A stretch of 64,000 bases of DNA, taken from Roseiarcus sp963836695 (GTDB lineage Bacteria; Pseudomonadota; Alphaproteobacteria; Rhizobiales; Beijerinckiaceae). The stretch covers positions 62,001 to 126,000 of the forward strand of contig CAWIKX010000040.1 in the NCBI GenBank assembly GCA_963836695.1. The letters are read 5' to 3'. Shown one piece after another: positions 40,078-49,419 of this stretch. Both the position numbers and the translations under genes were made by a program. Position 1 is the stretch's first letter; each line of letters opens with the position of its first letter. Below the pieces are notes generated by a model. It had not been told where the DNA came from and made no database searches. It saw only the letters and a program-made list of their open reading frames with translations.

Positions 40078-40659
40078 TCATTGGATCGTCGCCGTCATGC
40101 TGGTTTTGTAGAGCACAGTCCCGGTTGGAGAGCCGGTGGCGGAGTAGAGATAATCCACACTGTAGCCGGAACCGGTGATCCAAGTGGTGGCGCTCGACGC
40201 TGAGGCAACGAGGGCAGCATTGCCGCCAGGACAGGCTACGTTTGTGGATGTGTACATGGCGACAGGACCGCCTGACACGTTGTCGGCGGCATGCCTGGGG
40301 CCTAGCCTCTTGCGGCGTCACGCTGCGTGTGGTCCCGCTCGAAGGTCCTGCATTCGCGCTGCACGCCGCTGGCGCCGAAGAACAGCGCATCATAGGCATT
40401 CTGGTAAAGGGTATTCGTCCCGCCTACGGCATCGCTGGAAACCTGCGCCACCATCATTGTATGTCCGGGAACAGAGGGAATGTAGCTGACCGAGACGCCC
40501 GGATCGATTGTGTTGCAAGCTGTGCTGGGGCATGAAAAACGGCATGTAATTATTAAATTGTGGTATCTTGCTAATCGTTCGAATAGCGACCTTGCGCACC
40601 CACAACAGTCTTGGTTCCGAGATTTTGGAAGGTTTAATTGCGTAAGTTTTTACGGTCAT
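40078..40659 (-). pseudogene. decayed gene for an exported protein of unknown family
   Basis: An ATG at 40659 follows a good GGAG site (GTAGGAGATAAAA) and starts 'MTVKTYAIKPSKISEPRLL'. Further on, a different frame reads 'PGVSVSYIPSVPGHTMMVAQVSS' to 'LYQNAYDALFFGAS'. A last frame runs 'GGPVAMYTSTNVACPGGNA' to 'LYKTSMTATIQ', ending at 40078. The Ser/Thr/Gly-rich pieces look like one secreted protein broken by several frameshifts. No family was recognised. Confidence 0.45.
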
Positions 40660-40859
40660 TTTTATCTCCTACCGCAAAGTCGTTAAGCCAAGCATCCAAG
40701 AGCTGTGCGACTGGACGAGAGGATACTCCAGCGCGCATCACAAAAGTTCCCGCGTGCTTGTGATCAGTCCGAGAATGAGTGCGGCATATGTCAAAACGTG
40801 ACCGCCGTTCATTGTCACGCGTTTGTGTTAACGGAGAGGAGACGGCTTGGCCTTGTTGG

Positions 40860-42327
40860 TCAGACTGCCGAGAAGACCGCGTCCTCGGTTGAACTGCGCC
40901 AGAATGAGCGGCGCAAATCCTCTGAGAACAGATAGCCGAGAACTACTGATGCAGACCCGGCCAACGTTGCGGCGAGGAAGTTCACAATAATACTCGATCC
41001 CAAGAAGCGACCCATAACCAGAATGGCGACCAGGAGCGCCGCGGGAGGCAGCAAAGGAAGAAGACTCTTTCTTTTCATTCCGGAAAGCCAAAGCATCGCC
41101 AGTGCATCGACTGCGCACCGCAAGCTCCAAGCAACGGCTGCGCCAACAATCCCGAAAGACTGGGTCAACACCCAGAGAATGGCCACAAATGGCACAAACT
41201 CGATGATACTCAGTTTGCCTGTTACGTCGGCCTTGCCCTGGCTTTGCAGGAGCGTGAAACCGACTAAGGTTAGGGCCGCCATCCACATCCCCGGGAATAG
41301 CGCTTGAGCCACAGGCGCCGCGACTGTCGCGAAATCAGCGCCGATCCAATAGCGAAAGAAGGTCCACGAGAGGATCATCGCCGGAGCACAAATGGCGGCA
41401 AACCCATAGGCCATCGTTGAGAGCGCGCGCGTTCCCAGCGCGTGGGCTGCATCGCTGGGCAGGCTGGACATACGGGGAAAGAGGGTGCGCCCTAACGCCA
41501 CCGGGATGGAAGCGCTCCGTTGGACAAGGTTCATCGGCACTGCATAATGAGCGACCGACGCCACGCCCATCACCGACCCGATGATGAATTGATCCGCGGA
41601 GGCGAGGGCAGGATAGACCATGTTCGTGGCGAACATCCACCCGCCATAGCCGAGCAACTTCCGCGCTTCCCCCCAATCGATTGCACGAAGTGAGAATGGC
41701 CCTTCCAAACGATGCACGACCGCCAGAACCGCGATCGCACCCAACGCCTGAGCTATCGCCGCTGTGGGTATGACGACCGTAAGGGACGGACTGACGAATA
41801 CCGCCGCGACGACGGGCGCAACCTGAGCAAGGGTCACTGCGAAAACCTGGATCGAATTCACGAGCAGGAAGAGTTCCCGGCTCTCCAGGGCGCCCGCGCC
41901 GGCGGCGGAAATAAGCGTGAGTGGCAGAAGGCAAGCGATCCAGGGAAGCGACCGAGACACTTCCTGGCTGATCTCTTCCGGCATCGAAACGAAATGCCTG
42001 AGCAAAAGGCCGCCGAATACATAAAGGACCAAGCCGCCCATGAGGCCGATGCCCAGGTTGAGACTGAACGTCGTCAGCAGCACGCGCGCGCGGTGCGGCT
42101 GGGGCGCGTCACGCAGCTTCGCTAGCGCATTGGTGACGGCGCGAGACAGCCCCAGATCAAGGAATCCAAAGAGACCAAGGAGAACCCAGACAATTGACAT
42201 CACGCCGTAGCGCTCTACGCCGATGTGGTGAAGATAAATGCGGAACGGTCACAAGCGCGACCACGATCCGGGTCATCGGCGAGAGGAGATTGACGATAAA
42301 GTTTCGCCTGAGCGGGGTCGTCGACAT
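40860..42327 (-). pseudogene. polysaccharide flippase (Wzx/MATE-like), one frameshift
   Basis: From the ATG at 42327 the frame reads 'MSTTPLRRNFIVNLLSPMT' and 'VVALVTVP', then breaks. With one base fewer at 42240 it continues 'IYLHHIGVERYGVMSIVWVLLGLFGFLDLGLSRAVTNA' to the end. The restored protein is about 488 residues with 12-14 membrane spans and the 'FGFLDLGLSRAV' signature of polysaccharide-type exporters. It would flip lipid-linked repeat units across the inner membrane. A shorter product could start at 42203 or later, but it would lack span 1. Sequence error or true inactivation. Confidence 0.82.
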
Positions 42328-42619
42328 GCCTATCCTTCGCCGCGGGACCGATATCAGTGGATATTATTTATTGGACTAAAACGGATAGCCTGGCCGCCTG
42401 TCGCGGGCCTTTGGGATCGCCGCCTTGTCCGACGTTTCAGAACCCCATCCTATCAGACCTCCTCTAACAGACTTTCGCGACCACGCCCTAACGAAAAAGG
42501 GCGGCAATAGCACAAAATTATGCGGCAGATTTTTTCGGTTTCCGATTATTGTTGTCGGTTCCTATTATTGATGCGCGGTGGCAGAGCAAAATGCCCGGGT
42601 CGCTGACCCGAAAGGCCGA
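42328..42619. other. 292-base gap, nothing recognised
   Basis: The intergenic DNA is AT-richer than the genes around it. A 6-bp stem CGCCCT/AGGGCG near 42484-42503 is the only structure noticed. Confidence 0.35.
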
Positions 42620-43117
42620 CTATTCCCTCGCCTTCCAAAAATCCGCCTGCAGCTGACTGGCCTCGTCCTCGAGCAGCGGGCCGACGACTTCGGTCGGTCG
42701 CTGACCGGCGGCGAAGACCACCGCGCAGGGCAGATCGAGGGTCGGATTCTCCTCGTGAGCGCCGGTCTGCGCCTTGAGCGCCTTCTCGCTCTGGCCGTAG
42801 ACGACGCGGCCGATGCCCGACCAGTAGATCGCCCCGGCGCACATCGCGCAGGGTTCGGCGGAGGTATAGAGCGTGCAGCGGGCGAGGAACGGGAGGTCGT
42901 AAGTACGGGCCGCCCGGGAAGCGAGCAGACGCTCGGCATGGGCGGTGCGGTCGCCGCCCTCGCTCGTATAGCCATTGCCCTGCTCCATGATCGCCCTGCC
43001 CTCGTCGTCAGCGAGCACCGACCCAAACGGATGATCGCCGGCGGCGCGCGAGCGCCGCGCCACGTTGAAGGCTCGGCGGAGCAGTGCCTCGTCATAAGCT
43101 CGTAAATCTGTGGTCAT
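42620..43117 (-). CDS. nucleoside/nucleobase deaminase (cytidine-deaminase fold)
   Basis: 165 residues from the ATG at 43117 ('MTTDLRAYDEALLRRAF'). The zinc site is complete: 'THAERLLAS' (HAE) and 'SAEPCAMCAGAIYW' (PCxxC). The sequence resembles guanine deaminase and tRNA-adenosine-deaminase-like small proteins. Beside a BMP-type importer and with adenine deaminase elsewhere in the window, a purine such as guanine is the likely substrate. It is divergent from the ABC ATPase gene. Confidence 0.88.
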   Translation of the reverse strand: MTTDLRAYDEALLRRAFNVARRSRAAGDHPFGSVLADDEGRAIMEQGNGYTSEGGDRTAHAERLLASRAARTYDLPFLARCTLYTSAEPCAMCAGAIYWSGIGRVVYGQSEKALKAQTGAHEENPTLDLPCAVVFAAGQRPTEVVGPLLEDEASQLQADFWKARE

Positions 43118-43444
43118 TTTCCCTTCCGACCGATCCATAGCATGGAAGCCCACCGGGGCGATTTGCGCGGAGACCACAAACTCGTGGTCGTCCATCGTCG
43201 AAAGTCGGGGCCTTCAGCGCCTGCTCGCCTCCGTCCAGCCTTACAGGGCGAAACCCCCAATTCATTTGACACGGCGGCGGTCCCCGCTAGGCTCGCGCGA
43301 AATGCGGCGTCTGGCGACCAAGGACGCGGGAGGAAGTCGCTCACCTTGACCGCCGCCTCGTATGGGCAGAGCAGCGCCGGTATGGTTTTTGCGTCGCAGG
43401 GTTCAAGCGCGGCCTTGACCGGCTGGGAGCGGGGTGAAGTTGAG
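43118..43444. other. 327-base divergent control region of the importer
   Basis: Lies between the deaminase and importer genes. The long frame that covers it is not family-like. No operator or riboswitch could be recognised, including no clear purine-riboswitch core. Confidence 0.4.
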
Positions 43445-45010
43445 GTGAACGTCGAAGCTCCCTTGCGCCTGAAACTTATTGGCGTCAGCAAGTCCTTTCC
43501 GGGCGTCCGGGCGAATGACAACGTCAATCTGAGCGTCAAGGCCGGCGAGGTTCACGCGCTCCTCGGCGAGAACGGCGCGGGAAAATCAACGCTGGTCAAG
43601 ATGATCTACGGCATCCTCGCGCCCGACGAGGGAGAGATCCTCTTCGACGGCGCACCGGTCCGAATCTCCAATCCCCGCGCGGCTCGCCGCCTCGGCATCG
43701 GCATGGTGTTCCAGCACTTTTCGCTGTTCGAGGCCATGACGGTCTTGGAGAACATCGCGCTCGGCCTCGACGCGCGCCTCTCCCCGCGCGAGCTCCTAGC
43801 CGAATTCAATCGCGTACTCGACGCCTATGGGCTCAAGCTCGATCCCCGCCGAGTCGTCTCGACACTAAGCGTAGGCGAGCGCCAGCGCATCGAGATCGTG
43901 CGCGCGCTCCTGCTCAAGCCCCGGCTCCTGATTATGGACGAGCCGACCTCGGTTCTGACTCCGCAGGAAGTCGAGCAATTGTTCGAGACGCTGCGAAAGT
44001 TGGCGACGAGCGGCTGCTCGATTCTCTATATCTCCCACAAGCTGCACGAAATCGTGGCGCTCTGCGACACCGCAACTATCCTCCGCGGCGGCAAGGTTGT
44101 CGCGCATTGCGATCCGAAGCGCGAGACCTCGCGCTCGATGGCCGAGATGATGATCGGCTCGAACCTCAAGGAAATCGCGAAGCCCATGAGCCGCGACTTT
44201 GGTCCTCCGAAGCTCGCGGCGCTTGGCTTGAGCCTGCCGAAGCCGAGCGAATTCGGCGTCGCGCTGCAAGACATCGCGCTGAGCGTGAGGGCCGGCGAGA
44301 TCTTCGGCGTCGCCGGCGTCGCCGGCAACGGGCAGAATGAATTGATGAGCGCGATGAGCGGCGAAACGCTCGCCCCCAGCCTTGGCGCAATCACGCTAGG
44401 GGGCCGCGAAATTGGCCGGCTCGGCGTCACCCAGCGGCGCGCCTTGGGCCTATGCGCGGTTCCGGAGGAGCGCAATGGCCATGCGGCGGTCGGCGAGTTC
44501 TCGCTGACCGACAATGGCGCGCTGACCGGGCGCGACCGCATGGAGATGGTGCGCTTCGGCCTCATCGATCCCAGCAAGGCGACCAACTACGCCGGCGAAG
44601 TGATCGGCGCCTACACGGTGAAGGCGACTGGCCCGGGCGCGCTTGCGGGGTCGCTTTCGGGCGGAAACCTACAGAAATTCATTATGGGTCGCGAGATCCT
44701 GCAGCGGCCGGAAGCGCTCGTTGTTTGCCAGCCGACCTGGGGCGTGGACGCCGGGGCGGCGGGCGCCATCCACCAGGCGATCGTCGATCTCGCAGCGCGC
44801 GGCTCGGCAGTCGTTGTGATCTCGCAGGACCTCGACGAACTGCTCACGCTTTGCGACACGATCGCCGTCATCAACCTTGGCCGCCTGTCGGCGCCGATGA
44901 AGGTCGGCGAGGTCTCGATCGAAGAGATTGGGCTGCTTATGGGCGGCGTTCATGGCGACCCGGCGGCGACGGCCGAGATAACAGAGGCCTTGCATGCGCA
45001 TCCGGCTTGA
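43445..45010 (+). CDS. BMP-type ABC importer ATPase (two fused ATPase domains)
   Basis: 521 residues from the GTG at 43445, chosen because family proteins start near 'LRLKLIGVSKSFPGVRAND'; an ATG at 43382 is possible. The first ATPase domain is complete: Walker A 'GENGAGKST', signature 'LSVGERQRIEIV' and Walker B 'LLIMDEPTSVLT'. The second is degenerate ('GVAGNGQNE', 'LSGGNLQKFIM', 'VVCQPTWGVDAGA'), as in sugar/nucleoside importers. It powers uptake with the two permeases that follow, overlapping the next gene by 17 bases. Confidence 0.93.
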   Translation: MNVEAPLRLKLIGVSKSFPGVRANDNVNLSVKAGEVHALLGENGAGKSTLVKMIYGILAPDEGEILFDGAPVRISNPRAARRLGIGMVFQHFSLFEAMTVLENIALGLDARLSPRELLAEFNRVLDAYGLKLDPRRVVSTLSVGERQRIEIVRALLLKPRLLIMDEPTSVLTPQEVEQLFETLRKLATSGCSILYISHKLHEIVALCDTATILRGGKVVAHCDPKRETSRSMAEMMIGSNLKEIAKPMSRDFGPPKLAALGLSLPKPSEFGVALQDIALSVRAGEIFGVAGVAGNGQNELMSAMSGETLAPSLGAITLGGREIGRLGVTQRRALGLCAVPEERNGHAAVGEFSLTDNGALTGRDRMEMVRFGLIDPSKATNYAGEVIGAYTVKATGPGALAGSLSGGNLQKFIMGREILQRPEALVVCQPTWGVDAGAAGAIHQAIVDLAARGSAVVVISQDLDELLTLCDTIAVINLGRLSAPMKVGEVSIEEIGLLMGGVHGDPAATAEITEALHAHPA

Positions 45011-46088
45011 AAAACGGCTGACGCCAAGCCGTTTCATGCAGGTTGCGACGCCGATCGCCTCCGTGCTTCTGACCATGGCGCTCGGCGCGATCATCTTTCA
45101 GTTGATCGGCTTCGACGGACCGCGCGCGATTTACGAGACCTTCATCACCCCGATCGTCGCCTCCTACAAATGGCAGGACGTCATGACCAAGGCGGCGCCG
45201 CTCATCATCATCGCGCTCGGCCTCTCGCTGGGGAACCAAGCCAAGATCTGGAACATCGGCGCCGAAGGGCAATACATAATCGGTGCGCTGGCGGGCGCGG
45301 GCGTCGCCTTCGCTCTGCCCGACGCGCAAGGCTTCTGGGTCATCCTGCTGATGATCGCGGCCGGGATCGTGGGCGGCATGGCCTGGGCGGCGATCCCGGC
45401 GTTCTTGAAGACCCGCTATCGAGTCTCCGAGGTGCTCTCCACCCTGATGCTGGTCTATGTCGCCCTGCAGGTGCTCAATTACCTTGTCAGCGGCCCGTGG
45501 AAGGATCCGAACGGGCATAACTTCCCGCAGACCCCGCCGTTCACCCCAGCGCAACTCCTACCGCACGCCATTGGCGGAACCGACATTCCGCCAGGCCTCA
45601 TCGTCGCCATTGTTCTGACCCTCGTTTTCTGGGTGCTCATGTCGCGCTCGGTCTACGGCTTTTCGGTCCGCACCGTTGGCGCTGCGCCGAACGCTGCGCG
45701 CTACGGTGGCTTTGACGCTTCGCGCACTGTGTGGTCGACCCTCATGATCAGCGGCGGCATGGCGGGCTTAGCGGGGATTCTCGAGGCCTCGAGCCAGCTT
45801 GGGCAGATCAACCTGGGCTTCCCCTCCGGCTATGGCTTCACCGCGATCATCGTTTCCTTCCTCGGCCGCCTCCATCCGGTCGGCGTCTTTCTGGCGGGGC
45901 TCATCCTTGCCGTCACCTATGTCGGCGGACAGGTGGCGCAGACCGTGGTTCACGTGCCCAGCGCGACCGCGGGCATTTTCCAGGCCATGATGTTGTTCTT
46001 CATTCTCGCCAGCGACATCCTGGTCCGATACCGCGTGCGTATCCTTCGTGACGCCCCGCGCACCGCACCCGCGGAGGCTGTCGCGTGA
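44994..46088 (+). CDS. BMP-type ABC importer permease 1
   Basis: 364 residues, 8-10 membrane spans, of the BPD_transp_2 family ('GNQAKIWNIGAEGQYIIGALAG', a conserved N-I-G-x-E-G-Q loop). It pairs with the second permease to form the channel for a nucleoside or similar solute. It overlaps the ATPase gene by 17 bases and the next permease by 4, so all are co-translated. Confidence 0.93.
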   Translation: MRIRLEKRLTPSRFMQVATPIASVLLTMALGAIIFQLIGFDGPRAIYETFITPIVASYKWQDVMTKAAPLIIIALGLSLGNQAKIWNIGAEGQYIIGALAGAGVAFALPDAQGFWVILLMIAAGIVGGMAWAAIPAFLKTRYRVSEVLSTLMLVYVALQVLNYLVSGPWKDPNGHNFPQTPPFTPAQLLPHAIGGTDIPPGLIVAIVLTLVFWVLMSRSVYGFSVRTVGAAPNAARYGGFDASRTVWSTLMISGGMAGLAGILEASSQLGQINLGFPSGYGFTAIIVSFLGRLHPVGVFLAGLILAVTYVGGQVAQTVVHVPSATAGIFQAMMLFFILASDILVRYRVRILRDAPRTAPAEAVA

Positions 46089-47026
46089 CTATCGGTTTCT
46101 TCATTGATGCCCTCATCACTGTCGTCGGCGTGACGACGCCGATCCTGCTCGCCGCAACCGGTGAACTCGTGGTCGAGAAAAGCGGCGTGCTCAATCTTGG
46201 GCTCGAGGGCATGATGCTGATCGGCGCGGTGACTGGCTTCGCCGTGACCTTCAACACCGGTCCCGATCTCGGCGATTGGGCGCCGTGGTGCGGCGTGCTC
46301 GCTGCGGCGCTCGCGGGCGCTGCCTCCTCCCTGCTGTTCGCGGTGCTGGTATTGACGCTCGGCTCCAATCAAGTCGCGACCGGACTTGCGCTCGCGATCT
46401 TTGGCATCGGGCTCTCTTCGCTGATCGGCGCGGGTTACGTGGGCATGATCGTGCCGTCGTTCGATACTGCCTTTCCCGATTGGCTTGCCAGCGATCCGCT
46501 GTGGCGGGTCGTGTTCGGCTATAGTCCGCTCGTCTATTTCGCACTTTTCATGGTCTTCGCCGTCGGCTGGTTCCTAAACCGCACGCGCGCCGGCCTTATC
46601 TTAAGGGCCGTTGGCGAGAACGATCTTTCCGCCCATTCCATCGGCTATCCGGTGATCGCGATCCGCTACGCCGCGATCGCCTTCGGGGGCGCGCTGGCGG
46701 GAATCGGCGGAGCCTATTTTTCCATGGTCATCACGCCGATGTGGGCCGAGCAGATGACCGCGGGGCGCGGCTGGATCGCTCTTGCGCTCGTGGTGTTCTC
46801 CGGCTGGCGAACCGGGCGGCTGCTCGCTGGCGCCTACTTTTTCGGCGTGCTGATGACGCTCGAGCTTTACGCCAAGGCGTCCGGCTTCTCGTTCCTGCCG
46901 TCGCAATTCTGGGCGGCGATGCCCTACATCGCAGCGGTCGTTGCGCTGGCGGTCATCTCCGCTCGCGAGGTCGCGGGAAGCGAAGCCCCGGCGTGCCTCG
47001 GCCGGCCATTCCTACCCAACTCGTGA
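46085..47026 (+). CDS. BMP-type ABC importer permease 2
   Basis: 313 residues of the same permease family ('GELVVEKSGVLNLGLEGMMLIGAVTG', with the N-L-G-x-E-G loop). About eight membrane spans. It overlaps permease 1 by 4 bases (start inside its last codons). The binding protein gene follows 29 bases later. Confidence 0.93.
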   Translation: MTIGFFIDALITVVGVTTPILLAATGELVVEKSGVLNLGLEGMMLIGAVTGFAVTFNTGPDLGDWAPWCGVLAAALAGAASSLLFAVLVLTLGSNQVATGLALAIFGIGLSSLIGAGYVGMIVPSFDTAFPDWLASDPLWRVVFGYSPLVYFALFMVFAVGWFLNRTRAGLILRAVGENDLSAHSIGYPVIAIRYAAIAFGGALAGIGGAYFSMVITPMWAEQMTAGRGWIALALVVFSGWRTGRLLAGAYFFGVLMTLELYAKASGFSFLPSQFWAAMPYIAAVVALAVISAREVAGSEAPACLGRPFLPNS

Positions 47027-47055
47027 GCGTTGAAAAGTTTATCAGGGAGAGAAGA

Positions 47056-48135
47056 ATGAGCATGATTACCCGACGACATCTCATGAAGACGGCCGGCGCC
47101 GCGGGATTGGCGCTGCCTGGCTTATCTCGCAGCGTCTTCGCCGCCGAACCGCTCAAAGTCGGCTTCGTCTATCTCGGCGCGATCGGCGACTACGGCTGGA
47201 CGTGGTCGCACGAACAGGGCCGCAAGGCGCTGGACGCGGCTCTGAAGGGTCAAGTCGTCACAAGCTATGTCGAAAACGTCAAGGAGGACGCGAGCGCGGT
47301 CCCGGTGATGAAGGATCTGGCCCAGCAGGGCAACAAGCTCATCTTCACCACCTCCTATGGCTACATGGATCAGACGCTCGAGGCCGCAAAGCAGTTCCCA
47401 GACGTTAGGTGGGAGCATTGCACCGGATACAAGAGGACGGACAACGTCGGCACCTACAACTCGCGCTTCTATCAGGGTCGTGCGGTCACCGGCACGATCG
47501 CGGGCATGATGTCGAAGTCCGGGGTGATCGGTTTCGTCGGCTCGTTCAAAATTCCGGAAGTGGTGATGGGCGTCAACGCCTTCACCCTTGCTGCGCAAGC
47601 CGTCAATCCGAAGATCACCACCAAGCTCGTGATGATCGACACCTGGTTCGATCCGGCGAAGGAAGCCGCGGCGGCGGAGACGTTGGCCAATCTTGGTTGC
47701 GACGTGATCGCCCAGCACGTCGACAGCCCTGCGGTCTTGCAGGTGTGCGAGAAGCGCAAGATCTACGGCTTCGGCTACGGCGCCGACATGTCGCGCTTCG
47801 CGCCCAAGGCGCATCTCACGGCGAGTCTCGACCTCTGGGGTCCCTATTATATCGAACGCGCCAGGGCGATGCTCGACGGCTCGTGGAAAGCTGATGACGT
47901 CTGGTGGGGATTCAAGGAAGGGCTCCTCGGCATGGCGCCCTACAGCAAGGCCGTGCCGGAAAACGTGCGCGCCGCCGCCGACAAAATCGTCGCCGAGACC
48001 AAGGCCGGAACTTATGAGGTCTTCACTGGCCCCCTCGCCGATCAGACCGGCAAGGAACGGGTCGCCCAGGGCGAGCGCATGGCCGACAAGGACCTCTTGG
48101 TGATGGACTGGTACGTCAAAGGCATCCAGAGCTAG
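47056..48135 (+). CDS. BMP-family substrate-binding protein 1
   Basis: 359 residues from the ATG at 47056, after AGGGAGAGAAG. The twin-Arg 'MSMITRRHLMKTAGAAGLAL' suggests Tat export. The mature protein 'EPLKVGFVYLGAIGDYGWTW' and 'GVIGFVGSFKIPEVVMGVNAFTLA' are typical of the BMP family, which binds purine nucleosides (PnrA/BmpA) and related compounds in the periplasm. The operon order ATPase-permease-permease-binding protein is complete. Confidence 0.94.
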   Translation: MSMITRRHLMKTAGAAGLALPGLSRSVFAAEPLKVGFVYLGAIGDYGWTWSHEQGRKALDAALKGQVVTSYVENVKEDASAVPVMKDLAQQGNKLIFTTSYGYMDQTLEAAKQFPDVRWEHCTGYKRTDNVGTYNSRFYQGRAVTGTIAGMMSKSGVIGFVGSFKIPEVVMGVNAFTLAAQAVNPKITTKLVMIDTWFDPAKEAAAAETLANLGCDVIAQHVDSPAVLQVCEKRKIYGFGYGADMSRFAPKAHLTASLDLWGPYYIERARAMLDGSWKADDVWWGFKEGLLGMAPYSKAVPENVRAAADKIVAETKAGTYEVFTGPLADQTGKERVAQGERMADKDLLVMDWYVKGIQS

Positions 48136-48146
48136 GCGTCCGATTT

Positions 48147-48187
48147 CCCTCTCCCGGTCTTTACGGGGAGAGGACCAGGGCGAGGGC
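48147..48187. repeat. dispersed GC-rich palindromic repeat
   Basis: CCTCTCCC-GGTCTTTAC-GGGGAGAGG, then ACCAGGGCGAGGGC. It is related to the pair at 18927-19036 and separates the two binding-protein genes. Confidence 0.7.
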
Positions 48188-48278
48188 AAGGCGATGCGAG
48201 GACTGGGCCTGCGCGAAGCGCGCCGAGTCCATCATGCGCGCTTGTCCGTCGAACTGGGCCCAGCAAAGGGAGGAGACA

Positions 48279-49356
48279 TTGAGTTTCGTCACCCGTCGCA
48301 ACTTCTTGCAGACAATAGCAGCTCTCTCGGCGCTGCCGGCGCTCGGCCGGGGCGCCTTCGCCGCGGAGCCCTTAAAGGTTGGGTTCGTCTATCTCGGGCC
48401 GATCGGGGATTACGGCTGGACGTGGGCGCATGAGCGGGGCCGCAAGGCGATGGTCGAGGCCCTCAAGGGTCAGGTCGTGGCCGACTATGTCGAGAACGTG
48501 AAGGAGGACGCGGGCGCGACGCCGATTATCAAGGACCTCGCGCAAGCTGGCCATAAGCTCATCTTCGCGACCACATTCGGCTATATGGATCAGACGGTCG
48601 AAGCCGCCAAGCAGTTCCCCGACGTCATGTTCGAGCACTGCACCGGCTACAAGCACCTCCCCAACCTCGGAACCTATAATACGCGCTTTCACCAGGGCCG
48701 CGCGGTCGAGGGCGCTATCGCTGGCCACATGTCGAAGTCGGGCGTCATCGGCTATCTTGGCTCCTACAAAGTGCCCGAAGTGGTGCTGGGCGTGAACGCC
48801 TTCACCCTCGCCGCGCAGGCGGTCAACCCGAAGGTCACAACCCGCCTCATCACAATCGACTCGTGGTTCGATCCGGCCAAAGAAGCCGCCGCCGTGCAGG
48901 CGCTCGCCAATCTCGGCTGCGATGTGGTCGTCCAGCACACCGACAGCCCGGCCGGCCCTCAGGCGGCCGAAGCGCGCAAGGTCTGGTGCTTCGGCAATGC
49001 CGCGGACATGTCCCGCTTCGCGCCGAAGATGCAATTGACCGCGATCGAGAACATCTGGGCGCCCTAATTACATCTCGCGCGCCAAAGCGATGCTCGACGG
49101 AACGTGGAAGTCCGACGACGCCTGGTGGGGCATGAAGGAAGGCGCGCTCGTGATGGCGCCCTACAACAAAGCAATGCCCGACACCGTGAAGACCGCCGCC
49201 GACAAAATGATCGACGGCTGGAAGGACGGCTCCTACGATGTCTTCACTGGTCCGATCTCGGACCAGACCGGCAAGGAGCGCGTCGCCAGCGGCCAGCGGA
49301 TGGATGACAAAGACCTCGCCTCCCTCGACTGGTACGTTAAGGGCGTGCAGAGCTAA
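48279..49356 (+). pseudogene. BMP-family substrate-binding protein 2, one frameshift
   Basis: Starts with a TTG at 48279 after AGGGAGGAG, with a signal containing 'VTRRNFLQT', again Tat-like. It is closely similar to binding protein 1 over its whole length. An extra A at 49066-49067 puts a TAA into 'ENIWAP|YYISRAKAMLDG'; past it the frame continues to 49356 ('SLDWYVKGVQS'). The truncated product (about 263 residues) would lack the C-terminal lobe. Tandem binding proteins usually widen the substrate range. Consensus error is possible. Confidence 0.88.
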
Positions 49357-49419
49357 GCACGATCACAAGTCTCTCTTCCAAGGGCGTCGGAAGGACGCCG
49401 TCCGTCGAAGGCCCGCCGC

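Noticed and set aside
43118..43444. Possible purine riboswitch upstream of the importer
   Set aside because: No recognisable conserved core or paired-loop pattern could be found by eye; a covariance-model search would be needed to reopen this.
48136..48278. Palindrome between the BMP genes considered as a factor-independent terminator
   Set aside because: No T-run follows, and it belongs to a dispersed repeat type also seen at 18.9-19.0 kb.
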